28,465 nucleotides of DNA from CAZWFW01 sp964633445. GTDB taxonomy: Archaea > Undinarchaeota > CAZWFW01. The translations under genes and the position numbers were made by a program. Below, in pieces: positions 16,543 to 23,494 of the stretch. The stretch lies in the NCBI GenBank assembly GCA_964633445.1, contig CAZWFW010000006.1:1-28465 (forward strand). Direction: 5' to 3'. Each line of letters begins with the position of its first letter. Within the stretch, counting starts at the first letter, position 1. The notes beneath the pieces are model-generated. The model saw nothing but the letters and a program-made list of their open reading frames with translations, made no database searches and was not told the origin of the DNA.

Positions 16543-16935
16543 TTATGCCCCCGTGGTGTAGATGGCCAAGCATACGGGCCTTTCGAGCCCGTGACCCGGG
16601 TTCAAATCCCGGCGGGGGCATGTTTTCTGAATTTTGGAAATTTTCTTGATTTTTTCGTCAGAAAAAGAATTGATATTTGATCTTATTTCTTTATTTTTCT
16701 CTTCTAAGTTTCTTTTAGTCTTGGAAGACTTCAATTGGTTATATAACCAGTTATATAACTCACTTTCATCTTTATCTTCATTTACTAAAATTAAGAATTT
16801 ATTTTCACTTATTTCGTAAATTTTAGCCTCTTTACCAATCAAATCTCTATATTCCTTTGGCAATCTAATTAGTGGATATTCTATGTTTTTCTTAGGTTTC
16901 ATTCTTAAGATGGAGGATTTGCCAATGAATTTCAT
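16543..16935 (-). CDS. Probable N-terminal part of an SSV-type split integrase, int(N)
   Basis: A 130-aa ORF starting to the right of the tRNA gene and reading through it. Residues 1-55 look like an AbrB/SpoVT-type swapped-hairpin domain (YPLIRLPKEYRDLIGKEAKI, then FLILVNED), then a charged linker. The end (RRDLNPGHGLERPVCLAIYT) is the antisense of tRNA-Glu. In SSV-type elements attP lies inside int, so integration leaves an N-terminal fragment pointing into the tRNA, as here; int(C) should lie at the far end. The tyrosine-recombinase catalytic domain is absent. Alternative: a small AbrB-like protein whose tail is only tRNA read-through. Its ATG overlaps the upstream gene by 4 bp. Confidence 0.6.
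   Translation of the reverse strand: MKFIGKSSILRMKPKKNIEYPLIRLPKEYRDLIGKEAKIYEISENKFLILVNEDKDESELYNWLYNQLKSSKTKRNLEEKNKEIRSNINSFSDEKIKKISKIQKTCPRRDLNPGHGLERPVCLAIYTTGA
16547..16620 (+). tRNA. tRNA-Glu (anticodon UUC)
   Basis: A 74-nt cloverleaf. Acceptor arms GCCCCCG and CGGGGGC pair fully, with discriminator A and no encoded CCA. The anticodon stem CGGGC/GCCCG encloses CTTTCGA, so the anticodon is TTC. The T arm is CCGGG-TTCAAAT-CCCGG. A minus-strand ORF of the putative element runs through the whole gene, which marks it as the integration target. Confidence 0.97.
16580..16620 (+). other. Candidate attL within the tRNA-Glu 3' half
   Basis: The anticodon to 3' end of tRNA-Glu is the expected crossover region for an SSV-type integrase targeting this gene. 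The exact core cannot be set because no second copy of this 3' half was found in the window. Confidence 0.4.
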
Positions 16936-17999
16936 TTTCCAACGGTCTCCAACAATTTCCTAAATTTAGGACAGCTAAATCTTTCAGAAATTTTTAAATT
17001 ACAAGTGTTATTGTCTAGTGGGCAAGGATTAATGAGTATATTACCTATAGTTTTAACTTTAACTAAACTAGACTTAAAATTAGAATCTACTAAAGCTTTT
17101 AAGTCAAATTCAAAGAGAAAAATGATACATCCGATTTTTACCCATTTTCTAGTTTTTAAAGGCTTACCAGCTTTTTCAAGAAGATAACTGTCAGACAAAT
17201 CTATGAGGAATGTTCTATACTTATCATCCCTCTTTGCTAAATATTCTATAAACTCTTTTTCTTCTCCTTTTACATCACCAATTAAATAAGGAGAAGGAAG
17301 TGTAAGATATCTTCCAAAAAATAGTGAAATTCTCCTTACTAAATACCAACCCATGATGCCCCCAAAATTTTTTATAAAATCGTACCAAACAATTCCTCCT
17401 TTATCATTTTTTAGTGTATCAACTAGTTCCTCAATAGTTGGTAATGGAATTGAGAAAGTTTTATTACTAAAGCTTAAAAACTGTAGATAGATTTTAAGAT
17501 AGTATGACAAGACACCTTTGGAGATACTACCTAATTTCTTAGAAATTTCATCTTTAGTTATACCATTAGCTTCCAGCATTTCTAGGAAAAGCTCCTTAGC
17601 TTTTTCCAAATCAATAATACCCTCATTCAGAGCTTTTAACAAAAGTTCTAGATCTCTCGAAGCTAAATCCTTAAGATATTTGGATTTACCAATAACCTCC
17701 TTAGCCCTATCGTCTTTTCTAATAATTTCTAGTAGTTTGTTGAGCAAATCTTCGTGAACTTTCAATCTCCAACCTTTAACTTTTTTATCATAATCACAAT
17801 ATTTATCGAAGAACTCTTCGTATTTCTTTCCTCTTCTCCCTCTTATCCAACCTGATAATTCTGATTCGGTAATTCCAGCCTCCAAACATAATTCTCTCTG
17901 CTTTTTAGGTTTGGGGTAGAATTTAACTAAGGCTAAGACTAACTTGTCAAAGTTTGAGAGTTCTGAATTCTTAAATAAGTTCTTTATCTTTTTGTCCAT
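16932..17999 (-). CDS. Unknown HTH-containing protein coupled to int(N)
   Basis: 355 aa. An N-terminal helix-turn-helix (about 30-57, KKQRELCLEAGITESELSGW) is followed by a long helical stretch (about 65-145) and a second HTH-like stretch near 145-175 (LEANGITKDEISKKLGSISK). The C-terminal half is mixed and ends with a Cys-rich tail (NPCPLDNNTCNLK, RFSCPKF). No nuclease or recombinase signature is visible. It overlaps the int(N) start by ATGA, so it is produced with the integrase; a regulator or accessory factor of recombination is a guess from position. A TATA element (18022-18030, minus strand) sits about 25 bp before the ATG, suggesting a leaderless transcript. Confidence 0.6.
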   Translation of the reverse strand: MDKKIKNLFKNSELSNFDKLVLALVKFYPKPKKQRELCLEAGITESELSGWIRGRRGKKYEEFFDKYCDYDKKVKGWRLKVHEDLLNKLLEIIRKDDRAKEVIGKSKYLKDLASRDLELLLKALNEGIIDLEKAKELFLEMLEANGITKDEISKKLGSISKGVLSYYLKIYLQFLSFSNKTFSIPLPTIEELVDTLKNDKGGIVWYDFIKNFGGIMGWYLVRRISLFFGRYLTLPSPYLIGDVKGEEKEFIEYLAKRDDKYRTFLIDLSDSYLLEKAGKPLKTRKWVKIGCIIFLFEFDLKALVDSNFKSSLVKVKTIGNILINPCPLDNNTCNLKISERFSCPKFRKLLETVGK

Positions 18000-18021
18000 A
18001 AATGTTTATTATTGTCTTCAA

Positions 18022-18030
18022 GTATAAAAG
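18022..18030 (-). promoter_or_regulatory. TATA box for the HTH/int(N) operon
   Basis: CTTTTATAC on the minus strand, about 23-31 bp upstream of the ATG at 17999. This spacing places the transcript start at or just before the start codon. Confidence 0.5.
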
Positions 18031-18052
18031 CTTTACAATTTGACATTTTTTA

Positions 18053-18073
18053 CTTAATTGTTAAGTTCTTAAC
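18053..18073. promoter_or_regulatory. Overlapping palindromes, candidate operator
   Basis: CTTAATTGTTAAGTTCTTAAC holds two nested inverted repeats, CTTAA-TTG-TTAAG and GTTAAG-TT-CTTAAC. It lies between the divergent HTH/int(N) and RHH operons, upstream of both TATA boxes. Alternating half-sites of this kind suit a cooperatively binding RHH or HTH dimer. A further GTTAAG occurs near 18119. Confidence 0.45.
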
Positions 18074-18175
18074 ATCACTTAAATGCTGGCAAATTTCTTA
18101 GTTTTACAAAATAATTTGTTAAGGTCTTTCTTCTTGAAAATAAAGTGTTGAAAACTTTCCAATCGACGTTTAGAG

Positions 18176-18183
18176 TTATAATA
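18176..18183 (+). promoter_or_regulatory. TATA box for the RHH/ATPase operon
   Basis: TTATAATA, about 34 bp before the ATG at 18217. A transcript start near 18204 would leave a short leader. Confidence 0.5.
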
Positions 18184-18216
18184 AGACTTTTTAAGTAAAA
18201 AAATGACAGCATTAAC

Positions 18217-18405
18217 ATGACACGAAGGAGATTAAAGTTTGAGATTAGCACGTATGTAAGATTGCCAAAGAACAGTTACAAGACTGCGGAGAAGTTAGCA
18301 AGAGAAAAAGGATTGCCAGTGAGTCAATTCCTGAGGATGTTAGTTCTAGAAAAGCTAAAAGAGATAAAAGGAGGGAGAAAAAATGAAAGAAATCAAAACA
18401 GATGA
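18217..18405 (+). CDS. Ribbon-helix-helix (CopG/Arc-like) DNA-binding protein
   Basis: 62 aa. A basic strand (LKFEISTYVRLPKNS) is followed by two helices (YKTAEKLAREKGLPVSQFLR and MLVLEKLKEI), the RHH layout of small plasmid and viral repressors. It opens the operon with the wHTH protein, whose ATG lies within its end (23-bp overlap), and the ATPase. The nested palindromes at 18053-18073 are plausible targets, giving autoregulation or control of the divergent integrase operon. Regulatory role is inferred. Confidence 0.72.
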   Translation: MTRRRLKFEISTYVRLPKNSYKTAEKLAREKGLPVSQFLRMLVLEKLKEIKGGRKNERNQNR

Positions 18406-19036
18406 TGTTGTAATCGAAATCGAAGAATTACCGAGATCCCTTAAATTTGAAGCAGATAAGACGTATGAAGTTGAAATTGATTTGCAGAGATTTCCAGTGA
18501 TCAAGAAATTTAGAAGAAGGAATGGTAAAGAATATGTAGCATGCATCTACAACATTAGAGTGCTAAAAGAAGGAGGAAAATCAATTAATTCTGAGTGGAT
18601 CCAAAGAAGAGTTGGTATAGGAGATTACAGAGAAGAGAACAATCTAATTGGAATTAAACCAAGGATGTTCTCGGAATTCTGGCAATTAGCTAGAATCTAC
18701 CACGACTTCGGTGCTGGAATCCACAAATGTATTGTAAGAACAAGGAAAGGAAATAAAGGTCAAATTCTAGTGAAAATAACTCATAGCAATGATTGTGAGT
18801 GCCTGAAAGATAAGGAAGGGTTTCAACAATCACCTGAAAATTTACAAATTTCTCATCCTGAGGAGCTTGCAGAGAAGATAAAAGAAATGAAGAAAGAGAA
18901 AATTGCTACGCCAAAAGAAATAGCAGAAGAATTCAACGTGGATGAAGAAATGGCAGGAAAAGCTCTAGAATTTCTAGTTGACGAAGGATTTGCCGTAAAG
19001 ATCAAGGAAAACAAGTATTACATCTCAAAAGAATGA
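18383..19036 (+). CDS. Unknown protein with C-terminal winged helix
   Basis: 217 aa. The first 150 residues have alternating strands (VVIEIEELPRSL, TYEVEIDLQRFPVI, YVACIYNIRVL, HKCIVRTRKGNKGQILVKIT), compatible with an OB-like beta barrel that could bind single-stranded DNA. The last 50 (ATPKEIAEEFNVDEEMAGKA, LEFLVDEGFAVKI) form a wHTH. The ATG at 18383 follows a strong GGAGG seven bases upstream and overlaps the RHH gene. With the next gene, a P-loop ATPase, it may form a replication-initiation or plasmid-maintenance unit. The OB idea is weak; the wHTH is reasonable. Confidence 0.6.
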   Translation: MKEIKTDDVVIEIEELPRSLKFEADKTYEVEIDLQRFPVIKKFRRRNGKEYVACIYNIRVLKEGGKSINSEWIQRRVGIGDYREENNLIGIKPRMFSEFWQLARIYHDFGAGIHKCIVRTRKGNKGQILVKITHSNDCECLKDKEGFQQSPENLQISHPEELAEKIKEMKKEKIATPKEIAEEFNVDEEMAGKALEFLVDEGFAVKIKENKYYISKE

Positions 19037-19074
19037 TCCCTACCTTTTATTTTTATTTTTTGAGGTGATAGAAA

Positions 19075-20052
19075 ATGGCAGTTGGATTAAAACCTCTCGA
19101 GGACATCGTAGAACTTACAATCATTTCAGCATGGATAAAACCTAGGCCAGTAAGCTTAGGAATATTTGCTCCTCCTGAATATGGTAAAACAGAAGTTTTA
19201 ATGCAATTTAGAGGCTGTGAAGGAGTAAAAATTATTTCAGATGTAACCCCATTTGGGCTTAATAAATTTGTGATTAATGAAATTGCAACAAGGAGAGTTA
19301 GGTGTATAATTTTCCCAGATTTCTCCCGTATTTTTTGCAGAAGCTATAGGATAGCTGAGGACGTCCTTTCAATCTTAAATGTAATCATTGAGGAAGGTGT
19401 GTCAAGTATTTACACCTACAACATTCATTTCGATGCAAGTTTAATAGATAACACTGAAAGAATAAGATGCGGATGTATATTAGTATGTCCAGAGGAAATT
19501 ATAAGAGTAAGAGAAAGTAGATTGAAGAAATACGGATTTTGGAGCAGAATTTTGCCATTTTACTTTGAATATACTGAAGAGGATATGCTGAGGGCTCATG
19601 AAGCTATTAAAGAGGAAAAACCTTTCTTTTCACCAAAGGATATAAAGGTTCCTAAGGAGGAAGTGGAGATTAAGCTTCCAAAGGAGGAAGCGGATAAATT
19701 GGATCCCACAGTTTTTTCATTTAAAGATTTAGTAGGATCCCCTACTGGATTTAGGCTAAGATGGAATTTACAACAATTAGCAAAAGCTAGTGCTTGGATT
19801 AACAACAGAGAAACTGTTGAAGAGGAGGATATAAGGAAGGTTATTTCATTTGCTCCGTTCTTCTTCAATCCTATTAGAGGGGATGAGTGCATGTATAGAA
19901 TCCTTAGATTACTTCCCGCCAGATCAGAAGAAATAGTTAAAGAATTGGATGGACAATATTCAAGACCTACGATTTACCGTAGGCTCGAGAGACTAAAGAA
20001 AAATGAAATTATTGTTGAAACAGAGAGAGGATGGGATTTAAGAATGAAATAA
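19075..20052 (+). CDS. P-loop ATPase with C-terminal winged helix, probable replication protein
   Basis: 325 aa. Walker A is degenerate at its first position: APPEYGKT (32-39) in place of GxxxxGKT. Walker B-like IIFPDF (78-83) is followed by a sensor-1-like strand CGCILVCPE (132-140) and an Arg-rich segment ESRLKKYGFWSRILPFYFEY. A helical lid follows, then a wHTH (about 275-325, EEIVKELDGQYSRPTIYRRL). The plan is ATPase plus DNA-binding tail, as in Orc/Cdc6-like or MCM-related initiators of archaeal plasmids, but I cannot assign a subfamily. GAGGTGAT six bases before the ATG gives a strong ribosome site. End of the RHH operon. Confidence 0.68.
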   Translation: MAVGLKPLEDIVELTIISAWIKPRPVSLGIFAPPEYGKTEVLMQFRGCEGVKIISDVTPFGLNKFVINEIATRRVRCIIFPDFSRIFCRSYRIAEDVLSILNVIIEEGVSSIYTYNIHFDASLIDNTERIRCGCILVCPEEIIRVRESRLKKYGFWSRILPFYFEYTEEDMLRAHEAIKEEKPFFSPKDIKVPKEEVEIKLPKEEADKLDPTVFSFKDLVGSPTGFRLRWNLQQLAKASAWINNRETVEEEDIRKVISFAPFFFNPIRGDECMYRILRLLPARSEEIVKELDGQYSRPTIYRRLERLKKNEIIVETERGWDLRMK

Positions 20053-20089
20053 CATGTCTCAAATTGGTATAACTTCATGTTTATAACCT

Positions 20090-20151
20090 CTTGAGATATA
20101 CTTTTGTATCAAAAAGGTGTGACATTATGTACACTACTCCTTGAGATATAC
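20090..20151. repeat. Two direct repeats CTTGAGATATAC, exactly 50 bp apart
   Basis: CTTGAGATATAC occurs at 20090-20101 and 20140-20151, about five helical turns apart. TCTCAA, the inverse of the core TTGAGA, occurs near 20057. The block lies between the convergent ATPase and 62-aa genes. It may be protein-binding iterons (origin or partition) or a regulatory pair. Confidence 0.5.
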
Positions 20152-20208
20152 ACTTAGGATAAAAAGTAACAAATCTACTTGTTAATTTAGATCTTTCTTG
20201 GATTAATT

Positions 20209-20397
20209 TCAATTCTTCCTTTTCTGAGGAAAACCTTTACAAGCATATAAAATTGTTTGATTACCCAAGCTGACTTGTGCTGGAGTCAAAGTTATCTTCA
20301 AATTTTCGGGATTTTCTTTAAAATAAAAAATTAAGCAAGCTACTGCTAGAAATATTAGAAGTATTTGGAAGCTTTTGATATTAGTAAAACTTAACAT
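20209..20397 (-). CDS. Small membrane protein, unknown
   Basis: 62 aa with one N-terminal membrane helix (about 10-27, FQILLIFLAVACLIFYF) and a short polar tail containing a sequon (NQT) and a single Cys. It starts 18 bp after the stop of the 193-aa gene on the same strand, so an operon is likely. No family recognised. Its small size leaves some doubt that it is real. Confidence 0.45.
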   Translation of the reverse strand: MLSFTNIKSFQILLIFLAVACLIFYFKENPENLKITLTPAQVSLGNQTILYACKGFPQKRKN

Positions 20398-20415
20398 TGT
20401 TAAATAAAGTAACAG

Positions 20416-20997
20416 TCATGGAAATAACATTCTTTTACGCCTATACTCATAAGATAACTTAGACATCATTTCTCCTGCAACTTGTCCTAAGAGCTTTGCT
20501 TTTATAGCTCTTTTATCTGTTCTTTTATCTTGCTCAATACATTTCATAATAAATTCAAAATTATTTTCGACCATTTGTATAACTTCACGAACAAGTGGCT
20601 TTAGACACATTAGCTCTTGGTGTTCCTTTAATCCTTCATAAATTTCTTTTAGCTTTTTTCTAGCTTCCCTCCTCTTACTTCTTCTACTCTTACCAGAAGG
20701 AATCCTAGAGTAAATATCATATGTAGCTTTTTCAAGAAGATCTGGAGGATAAGCTATAAGATTAAATATATTTCGCTCATCAAACTCAAATTCTTTTGGA
20801 TTTTTCACACCTTCAGCTTTGTAGCTAATCATAAGATCTTGAATTCTGTCTAAGTAGTGATGCAGGATAAGTTGCTTTAAACCAGCTTCAGCTAATTTAT
20901 CAGCATCATACCTTGACGAATCATGACCAAGTTTAAAATCTATGATTTCATCAATTTTAGGTTCGTAAAACCCCAATAATTTCTCATAATTTCTCAC
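20416..20997 (-). CDS. Unknown basic helical protein
   Basis: 193 aa, GTG start. Mostly helical and highly charged, with a strongly basic centre (SGKSRRSKRREARKKLKEIY, about 101-120) that could bind nucleic acid and a basic C-terminus (YEYRRKRMLF). No known motif is visible. Acidic/histidine residues near the start (IDFKLGHDSSRYDADKLAE) do not form a motif I can name. Only the orphan small membrane gene appears linked to it. Confidence 0.55.
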   Translation of the reverse strand: MRNYEKLLGFYEPKIDEIIDFKLGHDSSRYDADKLAEAGLKQLILHHYLDRIQDLMISYKAEGVKNPKEFEFDERNIFNLIAYPPDLLEKATYDIYSRIPSGKSRRSKRREARKKLKEIYEGLKEHQELMCLKPLVREVIQMVENNFEFIMKCIEQDKRTDKRAIKAKLLGQVAGEMMSKLSYEYRRKRMLFP

Positions 20998-21136
20998 AAA
21001 TTATTTTATGTATTTCCATGCTGGCATAATAGTTGATGCACTTTCTTATGTTGTATATCTTTAATCTGCAGAAATATCTCCCAATCTATAAGTTAACGCA
21101 AAATTTTAATGCTCTAGGAAGTTATAACATACAAAA

Positions 21137-21748
21137 ATGGTTGAAGAAGCTGAAAAATTCAAACTCCCTGCAGGACTTACACCCTTAAAAGGAGAAAAAA
21201 TAGTTTTTTATGGTAGATTATCTTTTTTAGCTTCCTTTTTTGGAAGTATTGTTTGGGTTCTTCTTGGCTTCGTCCTTATATTTCTTGGTGTTATTGGAAA
21301 ATTCCCATTGCTATATTTTGTTGGTTTATTTTTCATTTTAGGCATACCTCTACTGAAAATTTATGCTAGTGAATATATGATTTCTAATAGGCGAGTATAT
21401 GTAAAATTTGGATTAATTAGCAGAAGAATTACAGAAGCTAGATTGGAATGGGTCACAGATGTTCATATTGATCAAGGGATTTTTGGAAGAATCTTTAATT
21501 ACGGAAATATTATTTTTGCAACTCCAAGTGGTCCTTTAACAAGTGTAGTTATGGAAGGTGTCTCTGATCCTCTTCGTGTTAGAACTATAGTATTAGATTG
21601 GATCAAGAAAGCGAAAGAGAGCGAGAAGATAAAGAAGAAATTAGAAGATTTAGAAAAGGAGTATGAGCTAGGAAGAGTTGATGAGAAGAAGTATAAGGAG
21701 CTTAAGGAGAAATATGAGAAGGAATTATCTGCACTTGAATCAGATTAA
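21137..21748 (+). CDS. PH-like (DUF304/YdbS-type) membrane protein with SHOCT-like tail
   Basis: 203 aa. Two membrane segments (about 28-70) are followed by a bacterial-PH-like domain (about 75-155: YMISNRRVYVKFGLISRRIT, then RIFNYGNIIFATPSG), the DUF304 pattern. A charged coiled tail (about 157-203) contains ELGRVDEKKYKELKEKYEKE, close to the SHOCT motif. Such proteins sit in the cytoplasmic membrane and are thought to mediate protein-membrane contacts. The next gene, a lipoprotein, begins inside its end. The family is fairly sure; function in the element is unknown. Confidence 0.75.
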   Translation: MVEEAEKFKLPAGLTPLKGEKIVFYGRLSFLASFFGSIVWVLLGFVLIFLGVIGKFPLLYFVGLFFILGIPLLKIYASEYMISNRRVYVKFGLISRRITEARLEWVTDVHIDQGIFGRIFNYGNIIFATPSGPLTSVVMEGVSDPLRVRTIVLDWIKKAKESEKIKKKLEDLEKEYELGRVDEKKYKELKEKYEKELSALESD

Positions 21749-22412
21749 AAGGGAAAGTTTCCTTATTTTATTTTTACTTGGATTAATGATATTTTTTAGC
21801 GGATGCGTAACAATTTCGATGAGTGTTGAAAGCAAAGTGAACAAGGATGGTTTCTTGGAATATTACAAAGTTGTTATGAATATGAGCGAGTACGACTATA
21901 AAGAACTTCAAAAATGGGTTGCTGAGAAGGGATACCCCTCATTAAAGGAATACCTTCTATCTCTCATGCCAGTTCCTGCAGAATACAGAGATCGCATCGA
22001 ATACATAGAAACAAGGCAAGGTGAGTATGTTACTATAACGATGATAGCTAGGAACGTTCCTCCTGATAATAAGAAAATAATTATAGAGAAAAAAGGAAGA
22101 GAACTTATTTATAAGGATACTATCTTTACAGATAAGGATTTGCTGGAAATAGCCGAGAAACCAATTCGATACTACTTAGAGATGCCTGGAAGGATTATTG
22201 ATAGCAACTCTTACATGGTAGATGAAAATAAAGCTAAATGGTCTATTAATGAACCTTCTCAGGTTTATGCAAGGTGCAAACTTCCTTCAATAATATTTCA
22301 AATTTATGCAAGCGTGAAAAACGTTATACCTTCCTTCTATAAACTGCTAACTATATTTGCCTTTGTTCTTCCAATAATTTTAATCGTAATATTGGCTAAA
22401 AAGCTTAAGTAG
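21714..22412 (+). CDS. Lipoprotein-like secreted protein with C-terminal membrane helix
   Basis: About 232 aa from the ATG at 21714, which has AAGGAG four bases upstream; the ORF itself opens at 21678 and a TTG at 21735 is also possible. The gene overlaps the PH-like gene by about 35 bp. A signal segment (SFLILFLLGLMIFFSGC) ends in a lipobox-like Cys, a form used by archaeal lipoproteins. The extracytoplasmic domain (about 180 aa) has no recognised fold, and a C-terminal helix (LLTIFAFVLPIILIVILA) with a KKLK tail suggests a second anchor. Pairing with the PH-like protein suggests a two-part membrane device. Confidence 0.62.
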   Translation: MRRNYLHLNQIKRESFLILFLLGLMIFFSGCVTISMSVESKVNKDGFLEYYKVVMNMSEYDYKELQKWVAEKGYPSLKEYLLSLMPVPAEYRDRIEYIETRQGEYVTITMIARNVPPDNKKIIIEKKGRELIYKDTIFTDKDLLEIAEKPIRYYLEMPGRIIDSNSYMVDENKAKWSINEPSQVYARCKLPSIIFQIYASVKNVIPSFYKLLTIFAFVLPIILIVILAKKLK

Positions 22413-22490
22413 GCCAAAAATTTTAACTTCAAAATATTTTTAGCTTTAATAACCCTTTAGTTGTCTTCAGTTATTACGCAAAGTAATATC

Positions 22491-22859
22491 TCATCTTTCT
22501 TCCAACTTCATTTCAAATTTCCTTTCAAAAAACTTACAAACTGCACATTCAAGGGGATTCGGGTTTTTATGAAATATCAAGCACATATTGCCATCAAAAT
22601 ATGAGCAATGACTTCTGCATGAACTTCCAAATCTTTTGGTGCTTTCTATGATTCTTTCAAGCCTTTCAACTCTTTCCTTCAATTCCTCAAACTCATCCTT
22701 TCTAAATTCTCTCTTCAGAACTCTTGCTATATCTCTTGTACTTACTCTCAATAATTTAGCGATTTGCTTATAGGTATAGCCTTGTTTCCTCAATTCAACG
22801 ATGTACTTTGATTTTAGATCCAGAGGTAACGCCCTTATTTGCTCTATGTTCTCAAGCAT
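22491..22859 (-). CDS. HTH protein with Cys-rich C-terminal domain
   Basis: 122 aa. An HTH (about 16-50: YIVELRKQGYTYKQIAKLLR and VSTRDIARVLKRE) is followed by a short coiled coil (57-74) and five Cys (81, 85, 93, 105, 108) in a CxxxC-x7-C-x11-CxxC spacing. The Cys could bind zinc or an Fe-S cluster, so a metal- or redox-responsive regulator is possible. A TATA element at 22884-22892 (minus strand) is about 25 bp before the ATG, suggesting a leaderless transcript. Regulatory target unknown. Confidence 0.65.
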   Translation of the reverse strand: MLENIEQIRALPLDLKSKYIVELRKQGYTYKQIAKLLRVSTRDIARVLKREFRKDEFEELKERVERLERIIESTKRFGSSCRSHCSYFDGNMCLIFHKNPNPLECAVCKFFERKFEMKLEER

Positions 22860-23098
22860 TATTTTTGATGAAATTTATTGAAAGTATTTAAGGGTTACTT
22901 CCATTGATTTTCAAATTAAAAATCTCGGCAAGAAAAATAAAATAAGCACATAAATTAGCATGAAGCAATACAAATCGATATAAATCAACATAAATTGCTA
23001 CGTGCAAAGTTTTTACAAAAATTTTTTAAGTCTATGAAGAGGAAGTATCCTTAATTAGCCGAGAAAATTTCAGCTATTAAAGCAACATTTATGTTAGT
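22860..23098. other. Intergenic region between divergent HTH-Cys and 131-aa genes
   Basis: About 240 bp with an imperfect ATAAATCAACATAAATTGC-type reiteration near 22978-23000 (ATAAAT occurs twice) and the minus-strand TATA noted for the HTH-Cys gene. No ORF or RNA gene is evident. Confidence 0.35.
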
Positions 23099-23494
23099 AT
23101 GATGAAAGTTTTGGCGCTATGTAAAAGAATTCTCAAACTACTTAGCCGTGATGTTGAGCTTGATATAAAAGCAAGTAGAAAAGTGATCAGATTTGATAAC
23201 TTGAATTTGCTTAGGAAATGTGAGGAGTATGCAAGCAAGCATGAAATTCCTGTTCAGCCTTACTGGTTTATTGAAGGAGATGTAACGATCAAAGGTAGAG
23301 GAATAGAGCTAGATTTGCCAGTTTTAAGTGAAAAGGATCTAAAGAAATTGAGAAGATTTAATTTAAGATTTACAGAAATTCACAATCATGAAGTAGGATT
23401 TAGGTGTGTGCATTTACATTTCATTACAAACACAAAAAGTTTGAGGAAAGTAAAGGCATCGTTAAAAAGATTTGTTAAAATTAGATGGAGCTAA
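23099..23494 (+). CDS. Unknown basic protein, converging on the nuclease gene
   Basis: 131 aa, no recognised family. It has paired strands (VQPYWFIEGDVTIKGRGIEL and LRFTEIHNHEVGFRCVHLHF) and a basic C-terminus. Clustered His (HNHE, CVHLHF) could bind a metal. Its TAA (23492-23494) overlaps the TAG of the opposite nuclease gene (23491-23493), so the two coding regions end within the same four bases. It may be part of the nuclease locus or merely a neighbour. Confidence 0.5.
   Translation: MMKVLALCKRILKLLSRDVELDIKASRKVIRFDNLNLLRKCEEYASKHEIPVQPYWFIEGDVTIKGRGIELDLPVLSEKDLKKLRRFNLRFTEIHNHEVGFRCVHLHFITNTKSLRKVKASLKRFVKIRWS

Noticed and set aside
16543..16620. C-terminal residues RRDLNPGHGLERPV as a protein motif
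   Set aside because: This string is the well-known antisense reading of tRNA-Glu and carries no protein-family evidence of its own. It was used only to locate the integration site.
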